A DNA stretch of 6,533 bases, taken from positions 1-6,533 of the forward strand of contig JAYRWN010000148.1 of assembly GCA_041917975.1 (NCBI GenBank), in the 5' to 3' direction. A program made the position numbers and the translations under genes. The stretch comes from JAYRWN01 sp041917975. Its GTDB lineage: Bacteria; Bacteroidota; Bacteroidia; Chitinophagales; Saprospiraceae. This document shows positions 5,942 through 6,533 of this stretch, piece after piece (positions within the stretch are counted from its first letter, which is position 1; each line of letters opens with the position of its first letter). The notes beneath the pieces were generated by a model that saw only the letters and a program-made list of their open reading frames with translations, was not told the origin of the DNA and ran no database searches.

Positions 5942-5974
5942 CAAATTTACAACAGTTATACTCAAATTATAAAA
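5942..5974 (-). promoter_or_regulatory. Candidate promoter for the CMD-hemerythrin operon
   Basis: On the minus strand TAAATTTG (5949 down to 5942) matches TAnnTTTG. The -33 position, 21 bp upstream, reads TTTT (5974-5971), as weak as in the regulator promoter. Transcription would start near 5935 and leave a leader of about 105 nt before the ATG at 5828. Read-through from narK is an alternative. Confidence 0.35.
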
Positions 5975-6011
5975 TTATCTTTAAGATCAATTTACCACTT
6001 TGCAGTGCCGC

Positions 6012-6533
6012 TTATCGATAACTTCTTGCTCCTAGGTCTGGTTTCTCAGCACCTTTCCTGGTGTAAAAGTACCAATTAATAATACAAACAATTAAAAAAT
6101 AAATAGTCATAAAAATAAAAAAGGGTCTTGCACTACCGGTAGAACTAATAGCTAATCCAATCAAGAGTGAAAAAATAAATGGACCATAAGCAGCAACGGC
6201 AGAAGTAAACCCAATCACACCTCCAGCCTGGCGAGGATTATCCGAAAAAATAATTGGAAACTGCCTAAACGTTGAAGCATTACCAATTCCAGAAAAGAAA
6301 AATATGCCCAACATCAAAAAGACAAACCCATTAAAAGTTGAGATGGATTCCGGCTGAAGATACCCTCCAAACACCAATGCTAAACAACATAAAATAAGCC
6401 CAATACCGGAAATCTGAGTTATTAAACCTCCGCCATATTTATCAGCTATACTTCCGGCCAATGCCCGCATGCTTGAACCAATCAAAGGACCATAGAAGGC
6501 ATATTTTAATGGATCAATATCTGAAGAAAATTC
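6012..6533 (-). CDS. narK: NarK/NasA-type nitrate/nitrite transporter (MFS), C-terminal part, 5' end outside window
   Basis: The frame stays open to the right edge, giving 173 residues that begin EFSSDIDPLKYAFYGPL; the TTG at 6485 is an internal Leu. The segment matches the C-terminal half of the nitrate/nitrite porter family: LKYAFYGPLIGSSMRALAGS with SIADKYGGG (an MFS cytoplasmic loop), GIGNASTFRQFP (82-93), and the second nitrate-signature region GGVIGFTSAVAAYGPFIF (104-121). Hydrophobic helices are seen at about 38-58, 66-82, 105-128 and 136-157, followed by a short charged tail. It sits in the inner membrane and imports nitrate or exchanges it for nitrite. It is followed after 187 bp by the CMD-hemerythrin pair on the same strand. 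No frameshift is seen in the visible part. Confidence 0.9.
   Translation of the reverse strand, partial: EFSSDIDPLKYAFYGPLIGSSMRALAGSIADKYGGGLITQISGIGLILCCLALVFGGYLQPESISTFNGFVFLMLGIFFFSGIGNASTFRQFPIIFSDNPRQAGGVIGFTSAVAAYGPFIFSLLIGLAISSTGSARPFFIFMTIYFLIVCIINWYFYTRKGAEKPDLGARSYR

Noticed and set aside
5996..6007. CACT/AGTG hairpin after narK as a terminator
   Set aside because: The stem is four base pairs with no T-run on the minus strand; too weak to call.
6483..6485. TTG at 6485 as the start of a small membrane protein
   Set aside because: The frame continues to the window edge with conserved NarK sequence, so this is a truncated narK and not a short gene.

Overview
The window looks like part of a Bacteroidota (Bacteroidetes) chromosome. 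The reasons are a GH92-type exo-mannosidase-like protein of the kind common in that phylum, several promoter-like sites matching the phylum's TAnnTTTG -7 element, weak or absent Shine-Dalgarno sequences at most starts, and an A+T-rich background. By eye the glycosidase gene is clearly richer in G+C than the rest. No finer placement can be defended from the sequence.

Layout: (1) Positions 2-2641 (+) hold the 3' part of a large multidomain protein. It has the end of a beta-sandwich carbohydrate-binding-like domain, a middle domain, and a full divergent GH92 catalytic module. The ATG at 68 is an internal Met, because the frame is open to the left edge. (2) Positions 2642-3014 are non-coding, with an orphan SD-like sequence, two foldable inverted-repeat elements, and a Bacteroidota-type promoter overlapping a short dyad. 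(3) Positions 3015-4177 (+) form a tight two-gene operon: an Rrf2-family regulator with three Fe-S-type cysteines, and a RIC/ScdA/YtfE di-iron repair protein. (4) Positions 4178-4826 separate convergent genes. They contain what looks like a decayed, frameshifted outer-membrane beta-barrel gene, an 18-bp perfect palindrome and an orphan promoter-like site. (5) Positions 4827-6533 (-) hold, in transcription order, the C-terminal part of a NarK-type nitrate/nitrite transporter (cut by the right edge), a cysteine-free carboxymuconolactone decarboxylase (CMD)-family protein, and a hemerythrin-domain protein.

From the regulator to the right edge, the intact genes share a nitrogen-oxide theme. NarK moves nitrate/nitrite. 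The Rrf2 protein is well placed to sense NO or Fe-S status and to control the RIC gene beside it. RIC repairs nitrosatively or oxidatively damaged iron centres. The hemerythrin protein could bind O2 or NO at a di-iron site. The CMD-like protein is translationally close to the hemerythrin, but its job is unknown. The window therefore looks like the edge of a nitrate-respiration/denitrification and NO-stress island next to an unrelated glycan-degradation gene. No clearly new system is evident. The items most worth checking are the CMD-hemerythrin pair, the GH92 module with altered catalytic motifs, and the decayed beta-barrel gene.
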